DNA of 64,000 nt, from NCBI GenBank assembly GCA_016706685.1, contig JADJJE010000004.1:124001-188000 (forward strand). The letters are read 5' to 3'. Shown here piece by piece: positions 31,937 to 40,787 of the stretch. Both the position numbers and the translations under genes were made by a program. How positions within the stretch are numbered: position 1 is the first letter of the stretch; each line of letters opens with the position of its first letter. The notes under the pieces are model-generated. The model searched no databases. It saw only the letters and a program-made list of their open reading frames with translations, and was not told the origin of the DNA. Source of the stretch: Sandaracinaceae bacterium (GTDB lineage: Bacteria; Myxococcota_A; Polyangia; Polyangiales; Houyiibacteriaceae).

Positions 31937-33243
31937 TGCGGGCGAATCGGTGTGATGCCGAGCGTCTTCATCGTGTCTACGAGCGGCAGCGCCCAGCGCT
32001 CCTTGAGCTGCGGCAAGAGCTGTCCGAGGCACGTCCGGACGACGTTGCTCTTCCGCAGGTCGGTGCCCTTGGCTTGCTGTGTGAGGTGCGCGCGCAGCGC
32101 CGTGACCGCCAGACCGGCTCGGTGCTGCCGGAGCGGATCCGCCTTCCACGCCAGGATCTTCTTCTCGGCAGCGCTCCCCGCGTAGTTCTGGAGCAGCTCG
32201 GCGGGCGTCACATCGACGAGTGACGTCGCCGTCGGGTTGTGGCCGAGCGCATCTTGCAGCCGCTCGCGCTGGTCACCGGGGAGGTCTGCGAGCAGCGCCT
32301 CGAACGAGGCGAGCGAGAGCTGCTTCTGCGCGACGAGCACGCCGGCCTCGGGCCCCTCGAGCAGGCGCGCGAGCCGCGTCGACAGCTCGTCGAGCCGGTC
32401 GGTCTGGCCGCGCTCACGGTAGCCTTTGATCTCGAGCGCGAGCGGCGAGCGCGGCGCGTAGTCGGTCAGCAGCGCGCGCACGTCGAAGGGCAGCTGGCTG
32501 GACCACTTGTCTCGGCCGTTGGCGAGCAGCTCCACCCACGTGGCGGGCAGGTAACCGCCGAGCGCGTCGCGCAGGAGCGAGCCATCGGCGGTCTCCTCCG
32601 GTGTGAGCGCGTCGAGGATCTGCGACGCGTACGTCCAGGTGCGCGGCGGCACGTCGTCGAGGATGCGCTCGTGCGACTGCGCCAGCGCGATGATGGCGGG
32701 GTGCACGGCGCTCACCTGCGCCCAGGCCAGCCACGCGGCCCGGTCGGCGCGCACCGAGAGGTTCATGAAGCGCGCGCGGAGCGCCCGGTCGAGCGGCGTC
32801 ACCTGGTAGTCGGCGGTCTCCGGGTTCACGGCGGCGAAGCACACCCAGCCCTCGGGCAGCGTGTACTCGTGGAGCCTGCGCGCGGTGAGGAGCTGGAGCG
32901 CGGGCTGCTGGATGTAGCGCTCCGCGCGGTTCAGCTCTTCCAGCATGAGGATGCCCGCGCCACCCTCGGGGAGGATGCGGGGCACCGCGTAAGTGGTGCG
33001 GCCGCTCGCGATGATGGGCAGCCCGACGAGGTCCGGCGGCTCGAGCAAGCTCAGGTCGAGCACCACCGTCTCGATGCCGAGTCGCTCCGCGACGCGGCGG
33101 ACGATCTCGCTCTTGCCGATGCCCGTGGGCCCCTCGAGGAGCACGGCGCGGCGCGCGCGATAGGCGACCTCGAGCACCGCCTCGAGGCGAGGGCCGATGG
33201 GGATGGCGAGGGGGCGCGTCTCGGGGGGCTCGGCTTTGGGCAC
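31933..33243 (-). CDS. MoxR-like AAA+ ATPase, partner of VWA protein
   Basis: A 436-residue AAA+ ATPase. Walker A is GPTGIGKS (about 39-46), Walker B is GILMLEELNRA, and the sensor segment CFAAVNPETADYQVTPLDRALRARF fits the MoxR/dynein-type AAA_5 group. The C-terminal 180 residues form a helical partner-binding region. It is translationally coupled to the metallopeptidase/VWA gene (ATGA overlap at 31933-31936) and likely forms a chaperone-like complex with it. It diverges from the anchored secreted protein at 33396; a clear promoter was not seen in the 152-base gap. Confidence 0.88.
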   Translation of the reverse strand: MPKAEPPETRPLAIPIGPRLEAVLEVAYRARRAVLLEGPTGIGKSEIVRRVAERLGIETVVLDLSLLEPPDLVGLPIIASGRTTYAVPRILPEGGAGILMLEELNRAERYIQQPALQLLTARRLHEYTLPEGWVCFAAVNPETADYQVTPLDRALRARFMNLSVRADRAAWLAWAQVSAVHPAIIALAQSHERILDDVPPRTWTYASQILDALTPEETADGSLLRDALGGYLPATWVELLANGRDKWSSQLPFDVRALLTDYAPRSPLALEIKGYRERGQTDRLDELSTRLARLLEGPEAGVLVAQKQLSLASFEALLADLPGDQRERLQDALGHNPTATSLVDVTPAELLQNYAGSAAEKKILAWKADPLRQHRAGLAVTALRAHLTQQAKGTDLRKSNVVRTCLGQLLPQLKERWALPLVDTMKTLGITPIRPQ

Positions 33244-33395
33244 GGGACTGCTTTAGCGCAAGCGCCGAGGGACGCAGCTCGAAGGCGGCGCGAAAGGGAC
33301 TCGTGCCGGTACGGGGATGGCGAGAGCGGGTCTAACCCCTGAGTGAAGCACGTGATAGACTGCGCGCATCCGATTCACCGAGGGGATGCTCCGCC

Positions 33396-34358
33396 ATGCG
33401 TTTGACCAAGACTCTTTCTCAGACAGCTCGTCTCGGGCTGGTGCTCGTGATCGGGGGCAGCTGCGCCGTGCCCACGACGGCCGCAGCATGCTCGTTCGAG
33501 CAGTACGAAAGCATCTCGACAGTGCCTGCGAGCAACGCGACGGGAGTGCCACTGAACGCGATCATTCGGGTTCGTGACCTGGTGCTGGACCGAAGCACCG
33601 TCGTCGCCGAGCTCGTCTCCGTGGGGGGCGCGGGGGTGGAACTGACCCTCCTCCGTGATGAAGAGTCACCCTACTTCGTGGGCACCCTCGGCACACCCCT
33701 GGCGGGCGACACGGTGTACGAGCTGCGCCTCACCTGGGAGCTGTACTGCGAGTTCATGCTGGGAGATTTTCGGTGCGACGAGGAGCCGCCCGTCGGCGGC
33801 TCGATCGCGATCACTTCGTTTCGCACCGGCACCGCCACGGACGAGGCGTCGCCGGTGATCGGAAGCGGGACGGCGTCACTCACCTTTGGCACCTCGGACG
33901 TGTGCGACAACTCCGCGTGCTGCGGACCCTACGATCAGCGCCTCATCCTCGTCGACGACTCTGGGTGGGAGGCGGCAGACGACGCTGGCATTGCGGGGTA
34001 TCACCTCTACCGTGACGGAGAGCTGGTGGCGGGGTACCTGCCAGCTCCCTTGTCCTTTCCGTATGGCCCGCGCCAGACATGCAGCGGCCGCGTACAAGGC
34101 TTGCCAGGCTCCCCACGCACGGTGAGTCTCGATCCCGGCACCTACTATGTGGTAGCGGAGGACTATCTTGGAAACCTCAGCGAGCCTTCTCAGACCGTCG
34201 TGCTCGGCGATGGATGCACGGGCCCGGTCGACGCCGGGACACCTGCGAGCGGTCCGCGAAGCGGGTGTGCTGTGCGGGTGGGCGACGCACGCTCGATTCC
34301 GGTCATCATGGTGTTGGCTATGGCGGGCGTGATGGTGGGCCGTCGACGCAGGGCGTGA
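33396..34358 (+). CDS. Secreted protein with MYXO-CTERM-like anchor
   Basis: A 320-residue secreted protein. An N-terminal signal peptide (LGLVLVIGGSCAVPTTAAA) precedes two beta-sandwich-like regions, the second with FRTGTATDEASP, typical of Ig-like bacterial surface domains, and a fibronectin-like part (AGYHLYRDGELVAG, YYVVAEDYLGNLSEPS). The C-terminus has the three-part layout of MYXO-CTERM sorting tags: a Cys (SGCAVRVGD), a hydrophobic helix (IPVIMVLAMAGVMV) and a final GRRRRA. In myxobacteria such tags are processed for surface anchoring. A GAGGGG site lies before ATG 33396. The role of the body domains is unknown. Confidence 0.7.
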   Translation: MRLTKTLSQTARLGLVLVIGGSCAVPTTAAACSFEQYESISTVPASNATGVPLNAIIRVRDLVLDRSTVVAELVSVGGAGVELTLLRDEESPYFVGTLGTPLAGDTVYELRLTWELYCEFMLGDFRCDEEPPVGGSIAITSFRTGTATDEASPVIGSGTASLTFGTSDVCDNSACCGPYDQRLILVDDSGWEAADDAGIAGYHLYRDGELVAGYLPAPLSFPYGPRQTCSGRVQGLPGSPRTVSLDPGTYYVVAEDYLGNLSEPSQTVVLGDGCTGPVDAGTPASGPRSGCAVRVGDARSIPVIMVLAMAGVMVGRRRRA

Positions 34359-34535
34359 CGCGGGGCTCACATGTTCGTCACTGGGCTCCGTGGGCTGCGG
34401 TGCGGGGGGCGCGTGACCATGCCTGGAGAGCAATCCGGGCGCAAAGGGCCCAGGACTTCCTCACGTCAGCGAAGATGACGCGGGCCGCGAGGGGCGGTGC
34501 TGTGCATGTCCCTGAGGCGTGTACCCTGCGCGTCG

Positions 34536-36104
34536 ATGACCGTGGACGCGACGGCTGGAGCTGAGCGAAGCGCGAAGGACGCCTGGTCGATCCCGCTGTG
34601 GCTGCTGCTGACCACGGGCGGCCTGGTGCTGGCTGGCGGCTACGTGGTCGACGACGCGTTCGTGGTGTTCCGCGTGGCCGAACGGCTCGCGCGCGGAGAG
34701 GGCTGGTCGTTCCAGGGAAGCGCTTCCGCAGATGGCGTCACCGCGCCGCTCTGGGGGGCCCTCTTGGCGTTGCTGGTGCCTGGCGGGTCGACGCCGCTGG
34801 TGGCGCGTCTGCTGGGGTCCCTGTTCACGTTGGCTGGCGGGACGCTGACTCTCGCGGCGCTGCGTGGACAACCGCGAGCGCTCGCGGCGCTCTTCCTCGG
34901 CGCGCAGCTGCCCGTGGTCGTGTGGGCGGGCGCGGGCCTCGAGACGGGGTTCGTGCTGCTCGTAGTCGCGCTGTGCACTCGCGGTCTTCTCGCGCACCGC
35001 AGCCGGGAAGCCGCACGGCCAGCGCCGGACGCGGCGGTCGAGAGTCACGCCGGACCGTGGGAGAGCCTGTGCCGTGCGCTCACGCTCGGCGCCTTCGCGA
35101 GCGTGCCGTGGTTGCGCCCCGAGCTGGTGCCGCTCGCGGCCATGGCGGGTTGGGAGCTGATGCGCATGGAGCGGCGCGAGCGCGGTGCGCGGTTGGCGCC
35201 GCTGCTGGTGCTGGGCGTCGGCACGCTCTTGGTCATCGTCTGGCGTGTCGTCGCCTTCGGCCACCCGGCTCCGCTGGCTGCGCTCGCGAAGCCGAGTGAC
35301 CCCCTGAACGGGCTCCTCTACGTGGGTCAGGGCCTGCTCGCCTCAGGGGCCCTCACGGCGCTGGCCATCGCGGCCATTGCGCGGCTCCGTGCACGAGCGC
35401 AGCGCACGGACCAGCCTCTCGAGGCGGCCCCGCTCACGGACGACGACCATCCACATGACCCGCAGCAGGAGCGCGGGGGGAGGGCGCCCATACGTGTGCT
35501 GGGGGTCGGCCTGCTGAGCATCGCCCTCGCCGGTGGCGACTGGATGCCTGCCTCACGCCTGCTGGTCCCGCTGCTTCCCCTTCTGGCGGGCTGCGTGGGC
35601 CTCGGGCTCGCCGAGCTTCCTCGCTTCCGCTGGGCCGCTGTGCTGGCGGTGCTGCTCCTGCCGCTCGCCACGGGGGCGGCCGCGCTGCCCGAGCTGCTGC
35701 GTCAGCCCGCGGCCCGCGAGCGAGGGGCGGCGCAGGTGCTAGCGGCCCTTCACGGCGCGGAGCGCGTGGCGCTGGTGGACATCGGCTACCTCGCGTACGC
35801 GGGCGACCTCCAGGTGGTGGACCTCGGCGGCATCACCGACCTCGAGATCGCGCGGCTGCCCGGCGGCCACCTGAGCAAGCGCATCCCGGAGAGCCTGCTG
35901 CGCGGTCGTGGCGTGGACGCCATCGTGCTGCACTCCACCACGCCGCCGCGGGTGGAGGCCGGCCGCCTGATGGGCATCTCGGCCTACCCCGTGGAGCTGC
36001 ACGTGGCGCGCATGCCCTTCGTCCGAGACGAATTCCGCGTCACCGCGAGCGTGACGTACGCCCCCGATTATCACTACGTGGTGCTGCGCCGCAGCCCACC
36101 GTGA
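34536..36104 (+). CDS. GT-C-like integral membrane glycosyltransferase
   Basis: A 522-residue membrane protein with about ten helices. The N-terminal signature VVDDAFVVFRVAERLARGEGWSFQGS and APLWGALLALL match the DD-containing first loop of arabinofuranosyl/mannosyl-type GT-C transferases, where the acidic pair binds metal and donor. A soluble C-terminal domain (about 410-520; VALVDIGYLAYAGDLQVVDLGGITD) is also typical. It probably transfers a sugar from a polyprenyl donor to an envelope acceptor on the outer face of the inner membrane. ATG 34536 is used; ATG 34506 is a possible earlier start. It converges on the CBM9-like lipoprotein with a 10-base gap. Confidence 0.7.
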   Translation: MTVDATAGAERSAKDAWSIPLWLLLTTGGLVLAGGYVVDDAFVVFRVAERLARGEGWSFQGSASADGVTAPLWGALLALLVPGGSTPLVARLLGSLFTLAGGTLTLAALRGQPRALAALFLGAQLPVVVWAGAGLETGFVLLVVALCTRGLLAHRSREAARPAPDAAVESHAGPWESLCRALTLGAFASVPWLRPELVPLAAMAGWELMRMERRERGARLAPLLVLGVGTLLVIVWRVVAFGHPAPLAALAKPSDPLNGLLYVGQGLLASGALTALAIAAIARLRARAQRTDQPLEAAPLTDDDHPHDPQQERGGRAPIRVLGVGLLSIALAGGDWMPASRLLVPLLPLLAGCVGLGLAELPRFRWAAVLAVLLLPLATGAAALPELLRQPAARERGAAQVLAALHGAERVALVDIGYLAYAGDLQVVDLGGITDLEIARLPGGHLSKRIPESLLRGRGVDAIVLHSTTPPRVEAGRLMGISAYPVELHVARMPFVRDEFRVTASVTYAPDYHYVVLRRSPP

Positions 36105-36114
36105 CCGGTCCGGC

Positions 36115-37509
36115 TCAGGGCGCCGGGCGACGCTCGTTGGGCCCCGGACGGTTCACCGCCTCGGCTTGCTGCGCGGCTTCCTGCACGGCACGGCCGCGCG
36201 CTTCGAGCTCCTGCGCGGTGGCCTCCACCGACGGACGCTCCGGGTTGGCGCGCTGGTTGCGGGCCAGATCGCGGAAGGTGACACGCCCGAAGCGGTCCGT
36301 GGCGTGGAAGTCCGGCACCAGCACGGGCGACCAGCCGGCCGCGTCCTGGCCGCGCGCCGACTTCTCCATGACGTAGAAGTTCATGCGCCAGGTGCCGCCA
36401 GCGACCGGAGGAGTGGCCGGTGGGGTGCCCGCCGCGAAGGCGGTGTACGGGATGCGCAGCTCCACGTGGTAGCCCTCGTCCACCTCTTCGTCATCCAGCG
36501 TGCCGCGCAGCACCACGGCGGTCTGCGCCTCGCTCTGCCAGTCCACGTGCCCAAACGGTTGCGGCTGCCGGCGGCTGTCGTAGCGCGTGTCGAACACCAC
36601 GCCGCGCGGGCTGACCTGAATCTCGAAGTAGTTGCGCCCGTCGCCGTCGGGGTCGACGAAGACCTCCACGCAGTCTTGCTCCCACAGGTGGTCGTCGGCG
36701 TTGCGGTGTGGGCTCTGCAAGTCCGTGTCGCTCACCTGGAAGGCCACGTAGAGGTGGGTGTCGTCGTAGACCACGCGCGCGCGCGCTTCGAAACGTGCCG
36801 CGGCGCCGTCCATGGTCTGCACGAAGGGTGGGGACCACGGGGCAGCCATCCACCCCGGGTCACGCAGGTTGCCGTCGATGGTGATGGCCTGGAGCGCGCG
36901 TGAGGCCACCAGCTCGGGCATGGGCGGCGGGCCCGTGGGCGTGGGCGTCCCGCCGGTCACGGCCATGGTCACGGGGCGGGCGCGGTTGTCGCCGTCTTGC
37001 GGGCCGCGGCGGACGGCCAGGCGCTCGTTCCCACGCCAGAAGCCCAGGTAGAAGACCGCCTCGTTCGCGGACCAGCCGGCCGGCAGGTGAACCCGCTGCT
37101 CGTCACGGATGTACTCGCCCGCCTGCCAGCGCGAGGGGGGATAGAGGCTGCGCACGGCGCCGTCACTGTCGTGGTTGAGCGTCTCCATTCCGCGCGCCTC
37201 CACGTGTGTGAACAGGCGGTAGTCGTCGCCCACCGGGCCCAGCACCTTCCAGTGCCACGTGACCACCAGCTCCGTTCCGCGCGTCCAGGTCTCGTCGCTC
37301 ACGTCGTAGCCAATGAGCTCCACGTTCTCGCCGAACGCAATGTCCAAGGGATGACTGGGGCTGGTGGGGCTGGTGGAGACCAGCGCGCGCACCCGCTCAC
37401 GCTGCGCGGCGCTCAGCTCCTCGGAGCGCTCCACACAGGCGGACGAACCGACCGCCCCCCACAGCAACAGCCAAGACACCAGCCCACGAACACGCGATGA
37501 CTTCCCCAT
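36115..37509 (-). CDS. CBM9-like lipoprotein
   Basis: A 464-residue predicted lipoprotein (lipobox VGSSAC). The N-terminal third is a beta domain (about 50-190). A carbohydrate-binding family 9/DOMON-like domain follows (about 205-400), with ITIDGNLRDPGWMAAPWSPPF, ARVVYDDTHLYVAFQVSDTD and LWEQDCVEVFVDPDGDGRNYFEIQVSP, all typical of this sugar- or heme-binding sandwich. The C-terminus is a charged helical tail. It begins six bases after the ffh stop on the same strand, so it may be carried on the ffh transcript. Together with the convergent membrane glycosyltransferase it suggests a polysaccharide-related surface function (inference). Confidence 0.8.
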   Translation of the reverse strand: MGKSSRVRGLVSWLLLWGAVGSSACVERSEELSAAQRERVRALVSTSPTSPSHPLDIAFGENVELIGYDVSDETWTRGTELVVTWHWKVLGPVGDDYRLFTHVEARGMETLNHDSDGAVRSLYPPSRWQAGEYIRDEQRVHLPAGWSANEAVFYLGFWRGNERLAVRRGPQDGDNRARPVTMAVTGGTPTPTGPPPMPELVASRALQAITIDGNLRDPGWMAAPWSPPFVQTMDGAAARFEARARVVYDDTHLYVAFQVSDTDLQSPHRNADDHLWEQDCVEVFVDPDGDGRNYFEIQVSPRGVVFDTRYDSRRQPQPFGHVDWQSEAQTAVVLRGTLDDEEVDEGYHVELRIPYTAFAAGTPPATPPVAGGTWRMNFYVMEKSARGQDAAGWSPVLVPDFHATDRFGRVTFRDLARNQRANPERPSVEATAQELEARGRAVQEAAQQAEAVNRPGPNERRPAP

Positions 37510-37515
37510 GTCGGC

Positions 37516-39204
37516 CTACTTTCGAGACTTCTGCCGCGCCTTTTTTTGCTGCTTCCGCTCAGCCTTCTTCTTGTCCTTGTCGACCTTCTTGCGCGGGTTC
37601 TGGTTGCGACCCATGCCGGGCAGCGTGTAGCCCGGGGGCATCCCGGGCATGCCACCCATGCCGGGCATGCCGCCCATCATCCCCGCGAGGCCCTCCATGC
37701 CAGGCAGGCCGCTCAGCCCAGCCGGCAGCCCGCCCTCGGCCACGGCCGCCTCGAGCAGCTGCTGCGCCAGGTTGGCCATCATGGGGTTGCTCTCCATGCC
37801 GCCCGTGCGCACCGCGTTGCGCAGCTGGTTGGCCTGCGCGAGCTGCTTCATGCCCGGGATCTTGGAGAGCATGCCGGCCTGCTGGCCGATGCTGCCCATC
37901 ATGTTCTGCATGAACGAGAAGCGCTGAATCAGCTCGGCAACGTCCTTGGCTTCGCGGCCCGAGCCCTTGGCCACGCGCACCAGGCGGCCCGGATGCTTCT
38001 GGAAGAGCAGCGGGTCGCGGCGCTCGTCGCGGGTCATGGAGTTGACCATGGCCTTGGTGCGCGCCAGCTCCTTCTCGTCGACCTGGAAGCCCTCCGGCAT
38101 GGAGTCCGCGAAGAAGGGCATCTTCTCGAAGATCTCCTGCAGCGGACCCATGCTCTGGATCATCTCGATCTGCTGGAGGAAGTCGTCGAAGGTGAAGCGC
38201 CCCTCGAGCATGCGCCGGGCGTCTTCTTCGGCCTTGTCCTGGTCGACGACGTTCTCGAAGTCCTTCATCAGGCCGACGACGTCGCCCATCCCGAGGATGC
38301 GGCTGGCCATGCCGTCGGGGCGGAAGACCTCGAGCCGGTCCAGCTCTTCGCCCATACCCACGAAGCGCACGCTGGCGCCGGTGGCCTCCTTGATGGAGAG
38401 GGCCGCGCCGCCGCGCGCGTCACCGTCCAGCTTGGTGAGCAGCACGCCGCTGAGCGAGAGCTGGTCGTGGAAGGACTTGGCGGTCTTGACCGAGTCCTGA
38501 CCGATCATGGCGTCCACCACCATGAAGATGTTCTGCGGCTCGACGGCGGCCTTGATGTCCGCCAGCTCCTTCATGAGCGCTTCGTCGATGGCCAAGCGAC
38601 CGGCCGTGTCGAAGATGACGGTGTCGCGCTTGATCTTCTTGGCGTGCTTCCAGCCCTCTTTGCAGATCTCGAGCGGGATGCCGCCCGGGATGGAGAAGAC
38701 GGGCACGTCAATGCGCTCGCCCAGCACCTTCAGCTGCTCGATGGCACCGGGGCGCGCCACGTCGGCTGCCACCAGCAGCACCTTGCGACCGAACTCGGCC
38801 TCGAGCAGGCGGGCCAGCTTGGCGGCGCTGGTGGTCTTACCGGCGCCCTGCAAGCCCACCATCATGATGCCGGTGTTGGCCGGCTTCGGGGCGAAGACCA
38901 CGGCCTCGCCCTCGAACGCCATCATGGCCTCGAGCTCGTCCTGGCAGATCTTCACGAAGCGCTCGGCGGCGCCCACGCGTAGCTTCTGCTGGCCTTTCTT
39001 GACCTCGACCTGCTGGACCTGGCCGATGGCCTCGGCCTTCACGCGGGCCAGGAAGCGCTTCGTGACGTTGAACTCGACGTCGGCCTCGAGCAGCGACAAG
39101 CGCACGTCCCGCAGGGCGGGCTCGATGTTCTCTTCGGTCAGCTCGGTGACGCCCGCGAGTCGATTTCGGGCGGCCCGGAAGCCCTTGGTGAGGGTCTCAA
39201 ACAT
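37516..39204 (-). CDS. ffh: Signal recognition particle protein Ffh
   Basis: A 562-residue SRP54/Ffh GTPase that binds 4.5S RNA and signal sequences and docks with FtsY for co-translational membrane targeting. The N-domain is followed by the GTPase G-domain with GLQGAGKTT (P-loop), DTAGR, LTKLDGDARGG and the insertion-box region, then the methionine-rich M-domain (MIQSMGPLQEIFEKMPFFADSMP...FSFMQNMM). It is about 110 residues longer than E. coli Ffh. The extra part is a Gly/Met/Pro-rich segment (GMMGGMPGMGGMPGMPPGY) and a very basic tail (KKVDKDKKKAERKQQKKARQ). ATG 39204 begins the standard MFETLTKGF start. Confidence 0.95.
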   Translation of the reverse strand: MFETLTKGFRAARNRLAGVTELTEENIEPALRDVRLSLLEADVEFNVTKRFLARVKAEAIGQVQQVEVKKGQQKLRVGAAERFVKICQDELEAMMAFEGEAVVFAPKPANTGIMMVGLQGAGKTTSAAKLARLLEAEFGRKVLLVAADVARPGAIEQLKVLGERIDVPVFSIPGGIPLEICKEGWKHAKKIKRDTVIFDTAGRLAIDEALMKELADIKAAVEPQNIFMVVDAMIGQDSVKTAKSFHDQLSLSGVLLTKLDGDARGGAALSIKEATGASVRFVGMGEELDRLEVFRPDGMASRILGMGDVVGLMKDFENVVDQDKAEEDARRMLEGRFTFDDFLQQIEMIQSMGPLQEIFEKMPFFADSMPEGFQVDEKELARTKAMVNSMTRDERRDPLLFQKHPGRLVRVAKGSGREAKDVAELIQRFSFMQNMMGSIGQQAGMLSKIPGMKQLAQANQLRNAVRTGGMESNPMMANLAQQLLEAAVAEGGLPAGLSGLPGMEGLAGMMGGMPGMGGMPGMPPGYTLPGMGRNQNPRKKVDKDKKKAERKQQKKARQKSRK

Positions 39205-39335
39205 GGGTTTCGTCGCGTCGTTCTGGGGCCCGAGAGCGCGACGTCCACAGTGGCGGACGGGTCTCGAGATTGGGGGTGCGGAGTAGCACGGGGGGGCGCG
39301 CTGGCGCAACGCAAGGGCGCCCCGCCCCGGGCCGC

Positions 39336-40739
39336 TCACCCGAAGTCGAACTCGCAGGCCACGTCGACCTCGACCTCGGCGGCGGGGTCCAGCTTGATGC
39401 GGTCGCACGTGGCGGGGCACAGCTCCACGGTCTCGCCGTCCACGAAGAACGCGCCATCCACGCAGGCGGCCTCGTTGGCTACGCGCGTGAGCGTCTCGTT
39501 GGCGCCCACGCCGGGGAGGTACGTGACCACCACCCGCGTGAAGTCCAGCACGGTGTTCATGGCCGCCGTGGGGGAGGGGAACGTGCACTCCACCTGGCTG
39601 CCGATGACCACGCCCTCGGCGATGCGCTCGAACACCGCGTCGTAGCTGGCGGTCTGACACACGGGGAAGCGCAGCCCGCCGGAGTCGATGCTCAGCGTTT
39701 GGTAACGATTGTCGAGGTCCGCCGCAGTGGAGCACTCGGCGGTCACCAGGGGCTCGTTGGGCGCGTACGCCTCCGTCGGGTCGGCCTTCTCCACGACGCC
39801 GATGATGCTGTGGAACACGAAGTTGGGGGCCTCGCTCGTACCGAAGGGCGTGCCCGGGAGCGCGTACAGCCCAGTGCGGAACGCGTTGGCGGTGATGTTG
39901 GAGGTGTCGTCCGTGATCTCGAGGAAGACGCGCTGCGCGTCGGGGCGCAGCCACGCGCCCCAGCCGGTGGGCGCCAGGTTGAACTCGTCGGCCACGGCGA
40001 AGGTGGCCAGCACGCGGGCCAGCGAGTCCTCGCTGTCGATGGCGGCGCTGTAGTGGCGGAAGCGCTCCGTGTTGCCGGGCTGCGCAGGCGCAGGGTTGCA
40101 GTCGGTGGTGCTCAGCGGCGCCGTGATGCAGATCAGGTCGTCCGCCGGGCCGCTCGGGTCCACGTCCGGAGGTCCGTGGGACGAGATCAAGATGATGCGG
40201 TAGTCGATGGCGCTGGTGTCGAGGATGTCCGCGAAGCTCTCGCTGATGTTGCTCACCACCCCCGCGATCTCCTGGTCCATGCTGGACGAGTTGTCGATGA
40301 CGATGATGACGTCCACCGGGCGCCGCACCAGGGTCGACATGCTGGACGCTTCGCCGCAGGCATTGTCCGGCACGTTCGGGTCGGTGCCGAGCTCCACCTC
40401 GTCGCCGTCCAGCAGACCGTCGTCGTCGCTGTCCGAGTCGTTCGGGTCGGTGCCCAGGTTGTCCTCGTCGCCGTCGTCCAGGCCGTCGTCGTCACTGTCG
40501 GGGTCGTTGGGATCCGTCCCGTCGATGACCTCCTGATCATCCGGCACGCCGTCGTTGTCGGAGTCCAGCCCCGCGTCGACCACGCCCGTGTCCTGCGTCC
40601 CTCCGTCGGGCGTGTCTCCGTCGGTGGCACCCGCGTCGCGCGAGGGACCCGCGTTCGAGCCGCAGCCACTCGCGGCCCCGAGCGAAGCGACCAATAAGGC
40701 TGTCAGCAACCAACCGTGCCTCAGGCGAAGCGTCGTCAT
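39336..40739 (-). CDS. VWA lipoprotein with thrombospondin-3-like repeats
   Basis: A 467-residue predicted lipoprotein (signal to lipobox GAASGC). A Pro/Thr/Asp-rich linker leads into three calcium-binding thrombospondin type 3-like repeats (DSDNDGVPDDQE, DSDDDGLDDGDE, DSDDDGLLDGDE). A VWA-like domain follows with MIDAS DNSSS (VDVIIVIDNSSSMDQE) and extended beta structure, with several cysteines in the C-terminal third. Such proteins are abundant on the myxobacterial surface and are presumed to be adhesive or calcium-dependent binders; the ligand is unknown. It lies 48 bases upstream of the histidine kinase stop codon boundary, on the same strand as that kinase. Confidence 0.8.
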   Translation of the reverse strand: MTTLRLRHGWLLTALLVASLGAASGCGSNAGPSRDAGATDGDTPDGGTQDTGVVDAGLDSDNDGVPDDQEVIDGTDPNDPDSDDDGLDDGDEDNLGTDPNDSDSDDDGLLDGDEVELGTDPNVPDNACGEASSMSTLVRRPVDVIIVIDNSSSMDQEIAGVVSNISESFADILDTSAIDYRIILISSHGPPDVDPSGPADDLICITAPLSTTDCNPAPAQPGNTERFRHYSAAIDSEDSLARVLATFAVADEFNLAPTGWGAWLRPDAQRVFLEITDDTSNITANAFRTGLYALPGTPFGTSEAPNFVFHSIIGVVEKADPTEAYAPNEPLVTAECSTAADLDNRYQTLSIDSGGLRFPVCQTASYDAVFERIAEGVVIGSQVECTFPSPTAAMNTVLDFTRVVVTYLPGVGANETLTRVANEAACVDGAFFVDGETVELCPATCDRIKLDPAAEVEVDVACEFDFG

Positions 40740-40787
40740 GGACACATGCTGCCATGTCGGAGCGCGAATGTCTGTGGCGTGGCGCGC

